A stretch of DNA of 34,257 nucleotides. Source: Acidobacteriota bacterium. GTDB taxonomy: Bacteria; Acidobacteriota; Holophagae; Holophagales; Holophagaceae. The position numbers were made by a program, and so were the translations under genes. Positions 19,413 to 26,846 of this stretch are shown here, piece after piece. The notes under the pieces were generated by a model that searched no databases, was not told the origin of the DNA, and saw nothing but the letters and a program-made list of their open reading frames with translations. Location of the stretch: NCBI GenBank assembly GCA_021802985.1, contig JAJZQW010000023.1, positions 1 through 34,257 on the forward strand, in the 5' to 3' direction. The first letter of the stretch is position 1, and each line of letters opens with the position of its first letter.

Positions 19413-20399
19413 ATGTCCGACCAGCCCCAGATCCGAAGCCTGAAGGAGGGCAGTCCCTTCGTCGGCATCCTCCTGGCCCAGGAGGCCCTCTTCAAGACCA
19501 GCGCCAAGGGCAGCGAATACCTGGAGCTGAAGCTCGGGGATGCTTCGGGCGACGTGAAGGCCTTCCTCTGGGATGTGCGCGCCATCGAAGGCGACCTGGA
19601 GGCCGTGCAGGCTGATGCCTTCCTCTGGGTGAAGGGTGCGGTCTCCAGCTACAACGGGCGCCTCCAGCTCAAGCTGGACAAGGTGCGCTTCGCCCCCGAC
19701 GCCGAGGTGGGGGATTTCTCCCGGTTTTTCCCGGTCAGTGTCCGCCCGGTGCCCGAGATGCTGCAGGAGATGGACGGGATCATCGCCGCGGTGAAGGACC
19801 CCTGGGTTCGCAGCCTGCTGACGGCCCTCTTCGTGGGGGATCCCGCCCTCCGCGAGGCCTTCGCCAAGGCCCCTGCTGCCAAGTCCATGCACCACGTCTA
19901 CCTGGGCGGGCTGCTGGAGCACACCCTCTCCATCCTGGGCATGGCCCTCCGGGCCTGCGAGCACTACCCGGACCTGAACCGGGACCTCGTGGTGGCCGGG
20001 GTCTTCCTCCACGATGTGGGCAAGACCGCCGAGCTCAGCTACCAGCGCAGCTTCGGCTACACGGACGCCGGTAACCTCCTGGGCCACATCTCCATCGAGG
20101 CCGAGTGGATCAACCGCGAAGTGGGCAAGATTCCCGGCTTCCCGGAAGAACTGCGGCTGCAGATCCTGCACATCGTCCTCAGCCACCATGGCCGCCTGGA
20201 ATACGGTTCCCCCGTGCTGCCCAAGACGCCGGAGGCCCTGCTGGTGCATTACCTGGACGATCTGGACGGCAAGCTGGAGGTGATGTTCCGGGCCATCCGC
20301 GAGGAGAACGGGTCTGGCGCCTGGAGTCCCTACCACCGAGCCCTGGATCGAATGATCTACCGCACCCGCTGGCCGAAGGCAGAGTCTGTCCAGAATTGA
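19413..20399 (+). CDS. OB-fold/HD-domain 3'-5' exoribonuclease, YhaM-like
   Basis: The protein has 328 residues. An N-terminal OB-fold (about 5-105: LKTSAKGSEYLELKLGDASGD-like strands and WVKGAVSSYNGRLQLKLDK) is followed by an HD phosphohydrolase domain (about 145-310). HD metal residues are visible: HHVYLGGLLEHTLSI, His200-Asp201 in FLHDVGKTAEL, HISIEAEW, and LSHHGRLEYG. LVHYLDDLDGKLEV is also typical. Order, length and motifs match YhaM/Cbf1, a 3'-5' exonuclease acting on RNA and single-stranded DNA. The first segment EGSPFVGILLAQEA is the usual YhaM start. The ATG at 19413 follows GGAG. It is the last gene of the run from BI-1 onward. Confidence 0.88.
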   Translation: MSDQPQIRSLKEGSPFVGILLAQEALFKTSAKGSEYLELKLGDASGDVKAFLWDVRAIEGDLEAVQADAFLWVKGAVSSYNGRLQLKLDKVRFAPDAEVGDFSRFFPVSVRPVPEMLQEMDGIIAAVKDPWVRSLLTALFVGDPALREAFAKAPAAKSMHHVYLGGLLEHTLSILGMALRACEHYPDLNRDLVVAGVFLHDVGKTAELSYQRSFGYTDAGNLLGHISIEAEWINREVGKIPGFPEELRLQILHIVLSHHGRLEYGSPVLPKTPEALLVHYLDDLDGKLEVMFRAIREENGSGAWSPYHRALDRMIYRTRWPKAESVQN

Positions 20400-20528
20400 T
20401 CGCCTAGAATCAAAATCGACCATTTTTGGACAGTTCTTTCGGTATCCAGGCAGATCCAGCCCGGCAAAAGATCAGAGCAAGTCATCCGGTTTCAAGGCAT
20501 ATGCCGCCCATGAATCGGTAGAAAATTC

Positions 20529-20545
20529 CTGGCACGCCTCTGGCT
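20529..20545 (+). promoter_or_regulatory. Candidate sigma-54 (-24/-12) promoter
   Basis: CTGGCACGCCTCTGGCT matches the sigma-54 consensus YTGGCACGrNNNTTGCW with an exact -24 box and correct spacing. There is one mismatch in the -12 box (TGGCT for TTGCT) and one at the r position. The predicted transcription start near 20555 leaves a 22-base leader containing GAGG before ATG 20577. An activator site would be expected in the 130 bases upstream, which are unusually A+T-rich, but I recognise no specific repeat. Confidence 0.45.
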
Positions 20546-20576
20546 CTTTGGGAACTCCGCTCTCTCGAGGTGCCCC

Positions 20577-21062
20577 ATGAAGCTTTCCCGCAAGGCCAAG
20601 CGCTACGACGATTCGGTGTTGCCGGGTGAATTCCAGGGCTTCGAGACCTTCCATCAGGCGGACGCGGAAGGGGACGAGACGCTGGAGGGCTTCCTCCGCC
20701 GCTGCGATGGCTGCGTGCAACTCGGCGAGGTGGTGCTGGAGCGGAACGCTCCCAAGAAGCTCAGCTTCGCCAAACTGCGCACCAAGGCTGAAAAGCTGAT
20801 GGAGCAGGTCAGCTACCTCAAGGAGCGGCTGGAGATCGTGGACCACGACCGGCGGGGCATGTACATCCAGCTCCGGAGCCTGCCGCCCTACAAGGACGAC
20901 ACCCAGATCCAGTTCAACGAAATCAGCATCGGGAAGAACAAGATCGTGGTGAAGCGCATCGCCTTCTACCGCAAGGAGGAGGTGAAGCAGCAGGTGCCCC
21001 TCCAGATCTCCGAACACGACCTGAAGCGCCTCCTGTTCGATATTCGACAGGCCATTGCTTAG
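20577..21062 (+). CDS. Conserved hypothetical protein, 161 aa
   Basis: I do not recognise a named family. The protein is soluble, with no signal peptide or membrane helix, and strongly charged. The middle (about 62-90, KLSFAKLRTKAEKLMEQVSYLKERL) is a likely amphipathic helix or coiled coil. The region 95-140 (MYIQLRSLPPYKDDTQIQFNEISIG, then KIVVKRIAFYRKE) looks like beta strands. The C-terminus is again helical. There are two cysteines at DGC and RRC, too few for a clear metal site. It stands alone, with a sigma-54-like promoter in front and a strong terminator behind, so it is probably a single-gene unit with its own regulation. Codon use and composition match the neighbours, supporting a real gene. 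Confidence 0.75.
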   Translation: MKLSRKAKRYDDSVLPGEFQGFETFHQADAEGDETLEGFLRRCDGCVQLGEVVLERNAPKKLSFAKLRTKAEKLMEQVSYLKERLEIVDHDRRGMYIQLRSLPPYKDDTQIQFNEISIGKNKIVVKRIAFYRKEEVKQQVPLQISEHDLKRLLFDIRQAIA

Positions 21063-21096
21063 CTTTGGATTCTATTTGTAATTCCTGCCATAACTA

Positions 21097-21123
21097 CAAA
21101 AGGGCGCCAGGGGCGCCCTTTTG
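21097..21123. terminator. Bidirectional rho-independent terminator
   Basis: A perfect 12-base-pair stem (21097-21108 with 21112-21123, CAAAAGGGCGCC and its complement) closes a three-base loop. The A/T ends give a T-run on each strand after the G+C core. It lies between the convergent 161-residue protein gene (ends 21062) and the LapB-like gene (ends 21154), so it should stop both transcripts. Confidence 0.88.
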
Positions 21124-21153
21124 TTACCGCTGCGCTGAAGGCGCAGCGTGGAC

Positions 21154-22521
21154 CTACATCATCGCCATCCAGCTTCCCGTTTCGGCGCCGCGGATGGGGC
21201 CTTCGGGGAGGTCGCTTTCCTTGAAGAGGAAGTGGCTGCTGTTCCAGCTGCCGCAGCTCTCGCAGCGGTCGGCGTAGTCCTGTGTCCGGTGGCCGCAGAC
21301 GGCGCACTCGAAGCGGAGCTTCAGCACGCCCAGGTTCCGCAGCAGCTGCCGGTACTCGTTCAGGGCCGCGTCCAGGCGGGCGCGGCGGCTGTGGATCTTG
21401 GCCATGAAGAAGAACAGGATGGGGCTGTACACCACCTGGCTGCGAACCTCCTGGAAGAGTTCCAGGGCCTCGTCCAGGATCTCCAGCCGGTAGAGCATCT
21501 TTCCCAGGAAGAACTTGGCGGTGGTGGCGTGTTTGGAGGTGGCGGCCACCTTCCGCATGAGGGCGAGGCCGTCCTCGGGCCGTCCGAGCTGGATGAAGTA
21601 GTCCTCGATCTCCTGCAGGAAGGTGCCCTCCCCGGTCCTGCGGAAGCCCTCCAGCAGGATCTCCAGCCCCTGGGCCTCCTGGTCCTGCAGGATCATGCAG
21701 CGGCCGAGGCCGAGGTAGGCGGGGACGAAGTCCGGCTCCTCCTTGACAACCTGCTGGAAGGCCTGGGCCGCGTCCTTGAACTGGTCCGCCTCGACCTTGG
21801 CCATGCCCACCTGGTAGCCCAGCGCGGCCCCCTGGGCCTTCTCGCCCTGGGTCAGTTCGGCGGCGAAATGGGCGAGGAGTTTCTTCTGGACCTCCATGGC
21901 CTCGTCCCAGCTCTGCGAATCCATGTGCAGGGCGCGGAGCCGGCGCCAGGCGCGCAGGGCCTTCTTGGGGTAGTCCGCAGCCAGCTTCTTCAGCACCCCG
22001 ATGGCGGCCTCCGGGTTCCGCACGGCCATGAGCGCCTCGGCCAGCTGGTACCGGGCCTCCACCAGCTCAGGGTTGGCCGTGCAGAGGGCCTCGAAGAGCT
22101 TGACGGCCTGTTCAGCCTCGCCGGTCTTGATCAGGATATCCCCCAGCAGCAGGCGGGCGGGCACATGCTCCTTGCGCTGTTCGAGGATGCCCTCCAGGAT
22201 CCCGCGGGCCTCGCGCGGCAGCCCGTGGGCCACCAGGTCGCGGGCCTCCTGCATGCGCTCCGAGATGCGCTTCACCAGGCGGGTGTCGGCCGAGGCGTTG
22301 AGGCCCCGTACCAGCCGGACCACCTCCATGATCCCGGTGTAGAGGATGTTGAGGAGGAAGCCGAGGAGGAAGGCGAGGAGAATCAAGCTCTGCAGCTTGA
22401 TGCTTTCGCGGAAGATCACCACCTCGCGCACCAGCAGCTCGTGGTTCGTCAAGTAGACGTTGCCCAGCACGAACAGCACGAAGGCGAGGAGCACGAAGAA
22501 GAACACATTCACGAGACGCAT
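21154..22521 (-). CDS. LapA-LapB-like fusion: two membrane helices, TPR array and rubredoxin-type zinc ribbon
   Basis: The protein has 455 residues. Residues 1-70 hold two membrane helices (about 4-24 and 44-64) separated by a short strand-rich loop, resembling the LapA/DUF1049 protein. About eight to nine TPR units follow (about 90-390; for example ARLLLGDILIKTGEAEQAVKLF). The end is a rubredoxin-like metal knuckle with Cys406, Cys409, Cys420 and Cys423 (CAVCGHRT, then CESCGSW). E. coli LapB has one membrane helix, TPRs and this C-terminal knuckle. It controls LPS synthesis through FtsH-dependent LpxC turnover, and LapA is its separate partner. Here both appear in one chain. GAGGT lies six bases before the ATG. 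It follows the uracil-DNA glycosylase gene by 57 bases and ends at a strong terminator. Confidence 0.82.
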   Translation of the reverse strand: MRLVNVFFFVLLAFVLFVLGNVYLTNHELLVREVVIFRESIKLQSLILLAFLLGFLLNILYTGIMEVVRLVRGLNASADTRLVKRISERMQEARDLVAHGLPREARGILEGILEQRKEHVPARLLLGDILIKTGEAEQAVKLFEALCTANPELVEARYQLAEALMAVRNPEAAIGVLKKLAADYPKKALRAWRRLRALHMDSQSWDEAMEVQKKLLAHFAAELTQGEKAQGAALGYQVGMAKVEADQFKDAAQAFQQVVKEEPDFVPAYLGLGRCMILQDQEAQGLEILLEGFRRTGEGTFLQEIEDYFIQLGRPEDGLALMRKVAATSKHATTAKFFLGKMLYRLEILDEALELFQEVRSQVVYSPILFFFMAKIHSRRARLDAALNEYRQLLRNLGVLKLRFECAVCGHRTQDYADRCESCGSWNSSHFLFKESDLPEGPIRGAETGSWMAMM

Positions 22522-22578
22522 GGGCCGACCTCGAAAGCTGGACCTAGCATGACACAGGTCCGCGGCGGCTTTCGGCTG

Positions 22579-23391
22579 TCAGCTCTCCGTGGGGCGGTCG
22601 ATCCAATCCTTCGCCGCTTTCAGGTCCTGCCATACGGCGCGGCGCACATCCTGGGTGTACTGGCGCAGCACATAGGCGGGATGGAAGGTGGGCATCACCG
22701 GGATGCGGCGGCCGCCCAGCTCCAGTTGGCGCCACTGGCCGCGGATGCGGGTGATGCCCTCGCTGACGCCGAGCAGCTCGCGGAGGGGCGTGGCGCCGAG
22801 CGTGACGATGACCACCGGCTGGATCAGCTCGATCTGGCGGCGCAGGTAGCCCAGGCAGGCACGGGCCTCGTCGGGGCCCGGGGTGCGGTTGTCGGGGGGC
22901 CGGCACTTGACCACGTTGGCGATGTAGGTCTCGGCCCGTGTCAGGCCGATGGCGCCGATCATCTTGTCGAGGAGTTCGCCGGCCTTGCCCACGAAGGGGC
23001 GGCCCTGGAGGTCCTCGTCCCGGCCAGGGCCCTCGCCCACGAACATCAGCCGGGCCGAAGGGTTGCCCTCCCCGAAGACGAAGCGGATCCGGCCGGGGCC
23101 CAGGGGGCACTTCAGGCAGCCCTGGATCGCTTGTTCCAGGGCCTGCAGGCTGGTGGCACCGAGGACAGCCTCCGGGGGGGGGCAGCCGATGGGATCCGCG
23201 GGAGGTTCGTACCGGGCCGCGGGCGGGGGGACCGGGCGGGTCGAAGGCGGCGGCTGGGACCTGGAGGGGGTCTCCGCCCGCCGAAGCGGGGCCGAAGCCG
23301 GTTCCGCCTCGGGCCGGGGCTCCCGGACCAGTCCCATCACCCCCAGCTCCTGCAGGGTGTCCCGCCAGGCTTCGAGGGGGGAGGTGTCCAT
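22579..23391 (-). CDS. Uracil-DNA glycosylase, family 4 (iron-sulfur type)
   Basis: The protein has 270 residues and removes uracil from DNA to start base excision repair. After a non-conserved proline/arginine-rich N-terminal 90 residues comes the catalytic fold: FVGEGPGRDEDLQGRPFVGKAGELLDKM (motif A), NVVKCRPPDNRTP, and the C-terminal MPTFHPAYVLR (motif B). The four cluster cysteines are present (CLKC near the start of the domain, KCRPP, and ARACLGYL), which fits the 4Fe-4S family 4. The frame is open to an ATG at 23469, but that start would overlap the divergent sigma-factor gene, so I prefer ATG 23391. No strong Shine-Dalgarno sequence is seen. The LapB-like gene follows after 57 bases. 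Confidence 0.92.
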   Translation of the reverse strand: MDTSPLEAWRDTLQELGVMGLVREPRPEAEPASAPLRRAETPSRSQPPPSTRPVPPPAARYEPPADPIGCPPPEAVLGATSLQALEQAIQGCLKCPLGPGRIRFVFGEGNPSARLMFVGEGPGRDEDLQGRPFVGKAGELLDKMIGAIGLTRAETYIANVVKCRPPDNRTPGPDEARACLGYLRRQIELIQPVVIVTLGATPLRELLGVSEGITRIRGQWRQLELGGRRIPVMPTFHPAYVLRQYTQDVRRAVWQDLKAAKDWIDRPTES

Positions 23392-23408
23392 GGCATCCAG
23401 ACTAGCGC

Positions 23409-23438
23409 GGAACCTCGGGGCCCCTTCGGGCATCCTAG
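23409..23438 (+). promoter_or_regulatory. Candidate ECF-type promoter of the sigma-factor gene
   Basis: GGAACCT at 23409-23415 resembles the common ECF -35 element (GGAAC). TCCTAG at 23433-23438, 17 bases further on, could be the -10. GGAG of the ribosome binding site then starts at about 23443. ECF genes are often transcribed from their own promoter type, so autoregulation is possible. The match is short and the spacing slightly long. Confidence 0.35.
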
Positions 23439-23453
23439 ACTCTGGAGCCGCGG

Positions 23454-23969
23454 ATGGAGGATCGATCACAGGAAACCCCTTTCGGAGATACGGATGCCTT
23501 CCACGGCGCCTTCTCCGAGCTCTATCCCCGCCTGGTGAGCTATGCCCGACGGTACGGGGCCACCTTCGCGGAGGACATCGCCCAAGAGGCCTTTGTCATT
23601 CTCATGCAGCGGGAGGAGCGGGTGGAGCACCCAACCGCGTTCCTGTATGGCACCGTGCGGACCCTGTCCCTGACCGAGCGCCGTCCCATGAAGAACCAGA
23701 ATCTCAGCCTGGAAGTGGTCACCGAGCCCGGCCTCGCCGGCGGGGCCGATGACCAGGTGCTCAACCAGGAAGTGCGGGAGCGCATGCGGATGCTCTCGCC
23801 CACCTTCCGGGAGGCCCTGTGGCTCTTTGTGGTGGAGGGCCTTTCCATCCGCGAGATCGCCGACATCCTCGGCATTCCCGAGGCCACCGTGAAGACTCGC
23901 ATCCACCGGGCCAAGGCCCAGCTCAAAGATCAGCTCAACCCCTCCGGAGGCGTGCATGTCCTGGTCTGA
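23454..23969 (+). CDS. ECF-type RNA polymerase sigma factor
   Basis: The protein has 171 residues with the two-domain layout of sigma-70 group 4. Region 2 (about 15-75) contains FSELYPRLVSYARRYG and EDIAQEAFVILMQR, the core-binding and -10 recognition helices. Region 4 (about 112-160) contains LSPTFREALWLFVVEGLSIREIADIL and the recognition helix GIPEATVKTRIHRAKAQLK. The linker lacks extra domains. GGAG lies six bases before the ATG at 23454. The gene overlaps the next gene by 14 bases (23956-23969), a common arrangement for an ECF factor and its membrane regulator. Target genes are unknown. Confidence 0.9.
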   Translation: MEDRSQETPFGDTDAFHGAFSELYPRLVSYARRYGATFAEDIAQEAFVILMQREERVEHPTAFLYGTVRTLSLTERRPMKNQNLSLEVVTEPGLAGGADDQVLNQEVRERMRMLSPTFREALWLFVVEGLSIREIADILGIPEATVKTRIHRAKAQLKDQLNPSGGVHVLV

Positions 23970-24477
23970 TCCCGCCCGGCGCTTTGAACCTGCCGAAGAT
24001 GTCCAACTGCGCGCCGAGCTTCGCGAACTCCTCGGGCTGGGGGCCGCCCCCATGCGGGCCGCCGCGCCCGTCACGGAGGAGCTGGCGACCCTGGCCGATG
24101 ACCTCCGCAAGGAGGCCCAGCGCCGTCGTCGCACCGAGCGCCGCCGGCCCTCCTGGGGGCTGATGGCCGCGGCCGCCCTTCCCCTTCTGGCCGCGCTGGC
24201 GGGTCTGGGAACCTGGGGGGTCCAGCAGAAGCAGCGGGCCGATACCCTGGCCATCCATGCCCAGCGCCAGGAGGCCGAGCTGAGCCGCATCGCGGCCGCC
24301 AATTCCGCGGAACTGGCCCGGGAGCGCAAGGCGAAGGAGGAAGCCCAGCAGCAGCTTCAGTTGGTGGCCAGGGCGATCCCCAAGCGATCCCTGCCCTACC
24401 TGGTCATCCCCGTGGACAAGCCCCTCCGCCTGCAAGGGGAAGGCTATCACCAGGTGAAAGAGAAGCCCGGCCAGTAG
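23956..24477 (+). CDS. Single-pass membrane protein, possible anti-sigma factor
   Basis: The protein has 173 residues. The cytoplasmic N-terminus (1-66) is helical, with a basic patch RRRRTERRR just before one membrane helix (about 68-88, GLMAAAALPLLAALAGLGTW). An alanine/glutamate-rich coiled coil follows (about 90-135, ending KAKEEAQQQLQLV), and a short C-terminal tail. There are no cysteines, so the usual HxxxCxxC zinc anti-sigma motif is absent. The 14-base overlap with the ECF gene supports co-translation and a role in controlling that factor. A different membrane role cannot be excluded. The next small gene starts 41 bases downstream. Confidence 0.65.
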   Translation: MSWSDPARRFEPAEDVQLRAELRELLGLGAAPMRAAAPVTEELATLADDLRKEAQRRRRTERRRPSWGLMAAAALPLLAALAGLGTWGVQQKQRADTLAIHAQRQEAELSRIAAANSAELARERKAKEEAQQQLQLVARAIPKRSLPYLVIPVDKPLRLQGEGYHQVKEKPGQ

Positions 24478-24518
24478 GTCCGGCACATTCCTGGCATATT
24501 CAAGGGCAAGGTGTGCCC

Positions 24519-24803
24519 ATGGAAAGCAATCCGCTGCTCCTCCTCATCCTCCTGCTCACGGCCTTGTGCACGATCCTGGCGGGCATGGGGGTCTTCAGCA
24601 ACAGCCGCCCCCCCGATCCCCGCCTGAACCAGGTGGCGACCGATCTGGAGGACATCAAGAACATGCTCGCCCAGCTTCAGAAGGCGGTGCTCCAGTCGGA
24701 GCGGAAGCTGGAAAAGGAGGCCCAGTCCGGGCGGGGTGAAACCCGTGAGGTCATCGAGAAGCTCGCCGATGTGATCGACAAGCGGCTCAAGGAATTGGTC
24801 TAG
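24519..24803 (+). CDS. Small single-pass membrane protein with coiled coil
   Basis: The protein has 94 residues. A very hydrophobic N-terminal helix (about 6-26, LLLLILLLTALCTILAGMG) would anchor it, with the rest on one side of the membrane. From about 38 to 94 there is an uninterrupted charged helix (TDLEDIKNMLAQLQKAVLQ, then SERKLEKEA and IEKLADVIDKRLKEL) with heptad spacing, suggesting oligomerisation. I do not recognise a family. AAGG lies seven bases before ATG 24519; a GTG six bases upstream is in frame but overlaps that site. It follows the putative anti-sigma gene in the same direction and faces the XPB-partner gene, with 28 bases between the stops. Confidence 0.7.
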   Translation: MESNPLLLLILLLTALCTILAGMGVFSNSRPPDPRLNQVATDLEDIKNMLAQLQKAVLQSERKLEKEAQSGRGETREVIEKLADVIDKRLKELV

Positions 24804-24831
24804 CCGGGATCAGCTGTCCCCCCGGAGCGCA

Positions 24832-26742
24832 TTACCCCGCTTGGCTGTGATTGGCGGGGGTCCAGCCCCGCTCGTTGAGGAGCTTCACGCCCTGGATGCG
24901 GGTGAGGCGGAAGGCCATCTCCTCCTGGTGCAGGTGGCAGAAGGCCAGCAGGTGGTCCTCCTGGATGGTGCGAGGCGAGACGCGCCGCAGCTGCGTCCGA
25001 TGGGCCGCCGGGGGCAGGTAGGTCAGTTCCACCATGAGCGTGTGGCCGGCCGCGTATTCGAGGATGCGCTGGACCTCTTCGGCCAGCTGGTCCTCGCCGC
25101 CCAGGTGGAGCATGGGGATGCGGCGCTGGACCTCCTGGTAGAGGGTGGGGTCTTCGTCATGGAGGCGCTGCAGGGCCGAGCGCACCATCTGCTGCACGGG
25201 CTCCAGGTGGTGGTTCATCCCCTTCTCGTCCACGAAGGCCAGGGCCGCCAAGGCCCACAGGTACAGCTTCTCGTCCGCATCCAGGCTCATGGCCAGGAAG
25301 CGCCCGGGCTTGGGGATGAAGCCGGCCTGCTTGAGCAGCGCGTGGGCGTTGCCATCGCCGCGCACCTCCAGGACCGTGTCTGAGAGCGAGGCCAGCTTCA
25401 GGGGGGACAGCTCGGGGCGCAGCTTCAGCTCATCGGCCAGGTGGGCCGTGCGGGCCCGCACGAGGCGCACGCCCTGGTGCACCTCTACCTCACCCACCCG
25501 CCGGGAGAGATCATCCAGGAGCTGGACGAGGGGCTGGGGCAGGGGCTGGGTGGGGGCGCCGAGGCGCTGGGCCAGCTCGTCAAGCGGCACACCGGCTTCC
25601 AGGGCGCGGACCAGGGTGGCGTGGCTCACCCGGTAGCTGCCCATGGCATCCAGGGATTCCACGTCCGCCAACTGGGCCAGCAGCAGCAGCCGGTGGGGGT
25701 TCTGGAGGAGGGGGGTGAGCAGTTCCAGGGTGGGCTGGAGGATCAGCGGCTGATCCTGCTCCAGGGGCTGCCAGTGGGCCGCCGTGCCCTTCAGGTCCCG
25801 CAGCAGGTATTCGTGGGCCAGGGCCTCGCCGTGCTCGGTCAGGGTCAGGTGGGTCACCCCCTCGTCGCAGCGGATGATGCCCATGCGGCTCAGGAAGGGA
25901 AGGAATACGGCCCGCGTGCGGTCCTCGTCCAGGGGATGGAGGGTCTTGAGGAAGGCGAGGAAGGGCTGGGTGGCCAGTGTCTGCCCCCGGCGTTCCAGCA
26001 GGTGCTGGACGAGGAAGTGGCGGTCCTCCGCGGGAGGCATGCCCCAGGCTTTCAGATCGTGTTCCAGCAGGCTGGCGAAGGCCCGCTCCGCCACCCAGCG
26101 GGGTGGATGATTCGTCACCGCGGGCAGCAGGGTCTCCACCCGGCCATCCCGGTTCCAGAGGAGGCCCAGGCGATGCAGCAGCGTGAAGAGCAGGGTGGCA
26201 TCCTGCTCCTCCTGGAACATGGCGTTGCGGTACATGAGCTGGGAAAGCTCTTTCTTGGCCGGCAGGCCGCCCTTGAGCACCCGCAGCCCAGCCACGCAGC
26301 GCAGGAGGACGCTGGTGAGGGCCAGGGAGAACCGGTAGGGCTCCGCGGCCCGGAGCTTCACACCTTCGGGGGCGAGGAAGCTGAGCGCGTGGTCGTCGAA
26401 GTCATCCAGGGCGTCGGCCACCCGCTCGGGCACCGTCCAGCCGGCCCCGTCCGGAAACACCAGGCCCAGGTCCGTGAGGACCGGCAGCGCCTCCGCAGAG
26501 GGCAGGGTGCCCTCGGCGACCAGATGCTTGAGGGCCACCAGGCCATCGCTGGGAAGGTCCGCCAGGGTATCCGACAGGCGCTTGTGGTCCTCCAGGTGGA
26601 AGACCATGGTCTTCAGCAGCCGCTTGCGGCCTTCGGGACCCTCCTCCCACCGGATGGGGATGGGCAGGCGCCGTCGTTCGCAGATGGCCCTGAGCTGCTC
26701 ATCGGAACAGTTCGAGAGGAGCTGGTAGTGCTGAAGCGGCAT
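24832..26742 (-). CDS. Helicase_C_3/WYL protein, likely XPB helicase partner
   Basis: The protein has 636 residues. It has no P-loop or DEAD motif, so it is not itself a helicase. The middle (about 345-425) has the Helicase_C_3 (XPB/Ssl2 N-terminal-like) pattern: LILQPTLELLTPLLQNPH, SYRVSHATLVRALEAGVPLDEL, then PQPLVQLLDDLSRR. The end (about 565-630) fits a WYL-like fold: LMVELTYLPPAA, RRVSPRTI, LLAFCHLHQEEMAFRLTRIQGVKLL. Such proteins sit next to XPB-type helicase genes in bacteria, for example mycobacteria, and are thought to assist them. A GTG-started XPB-like gene lies at 34142. ATG 26742 begins a natural MPLQHYQLLSNCSDEQL opening; ATG 26778, 12 residues upstream, is possible, and neither has a good Shine-Dalgarno sequence. 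It lies downstream of a strong terminator. Confidence 0.72.
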   Translation of the reverse strand: MPLQHYQLLSNCSDEQLRAICERRRLPIPIRWEEGPEGRKRLLKTMVFHLEDHKRLSDTLADLPSDGLVALKHLVAEGTLPSAEALPVLTDLGLVFPDGAGWTVPERVADALDDFDDHALSFLAPEGVKLRAAEPYRFSLALTSVLLRCVAGLRVLKGGLPAKKELSQLMYRNAMFQEEQDATLLFTLLHRLGLLWNRDGRVETLLPAVTNHPPRWVAERAFASLLEHDLKAWGMPPAEDRHFLVQHLLERRGQTLATQPFLAFLKTLHPLDEDRTRAVFLPFLSRMGIIRCDEGVTHLTLTEHGEALAHEYLLRDLKGTAAHWQPLEQDQPLILQPTLELLTPLLQNPHRLLLLAQLADVESLDAMGSYRVSHATLVRALEAGVPLDELAQRLGAPTQPLPQPLVQLLDDLSRRVGEVEVHQGVRLVRARTAHLADELKLRPELSPLKLASLSDTVLEVRGDGNAHALLKQAGFIPKPGRFLAMSLDADEKLYLWALAALAFVDEKGMNHHLEPVQQMVRSALQRLHDEDPTLYQEVQRRIPMLHLGGEDQLAEEVQRILEYAAGHTLMVELTYLPPAAHRTQLRRVSPRTIQEDHLLAFCHLHQEEMAFRLTRIQGVKLLNERGWTPANHSQAG

Positions 26743-26800
26743 GGGCACCCGGGTACAGAGGATCTTCCAGTATCCCATGGAATACGGGAACGCTCACGCG

Positions 26801-26829
26801 AAAAAAAGCGCCCGGCCAGGCCGGGCGCT
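26801..26829 (-). terminator. Rho-independent terminator of the metzincin gene
   Basis: Read on the minus strand, an 11-base-pair stem AGCGCCCGGCC/GGCCGGGCGCT (26807-26829, one unpaired central base) is followed by seven T residues (26807 down to 26801, the first also closing the stem). It lies 18 bases after the stop of the metzincin lipoprotein gene and ends the cassette before the XPB-partner gene. Confidence 0.92.
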
Positions 26830-26846
26830 GGGGGAATGGCGGAACC

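Noticed and set aside
24490..24510. CTGGCATATT sequence before the small membrane protein gene as a sigma-54 site
   Set aside because: Spacing to the following GC is one base too long and the -24 box is incomplete.
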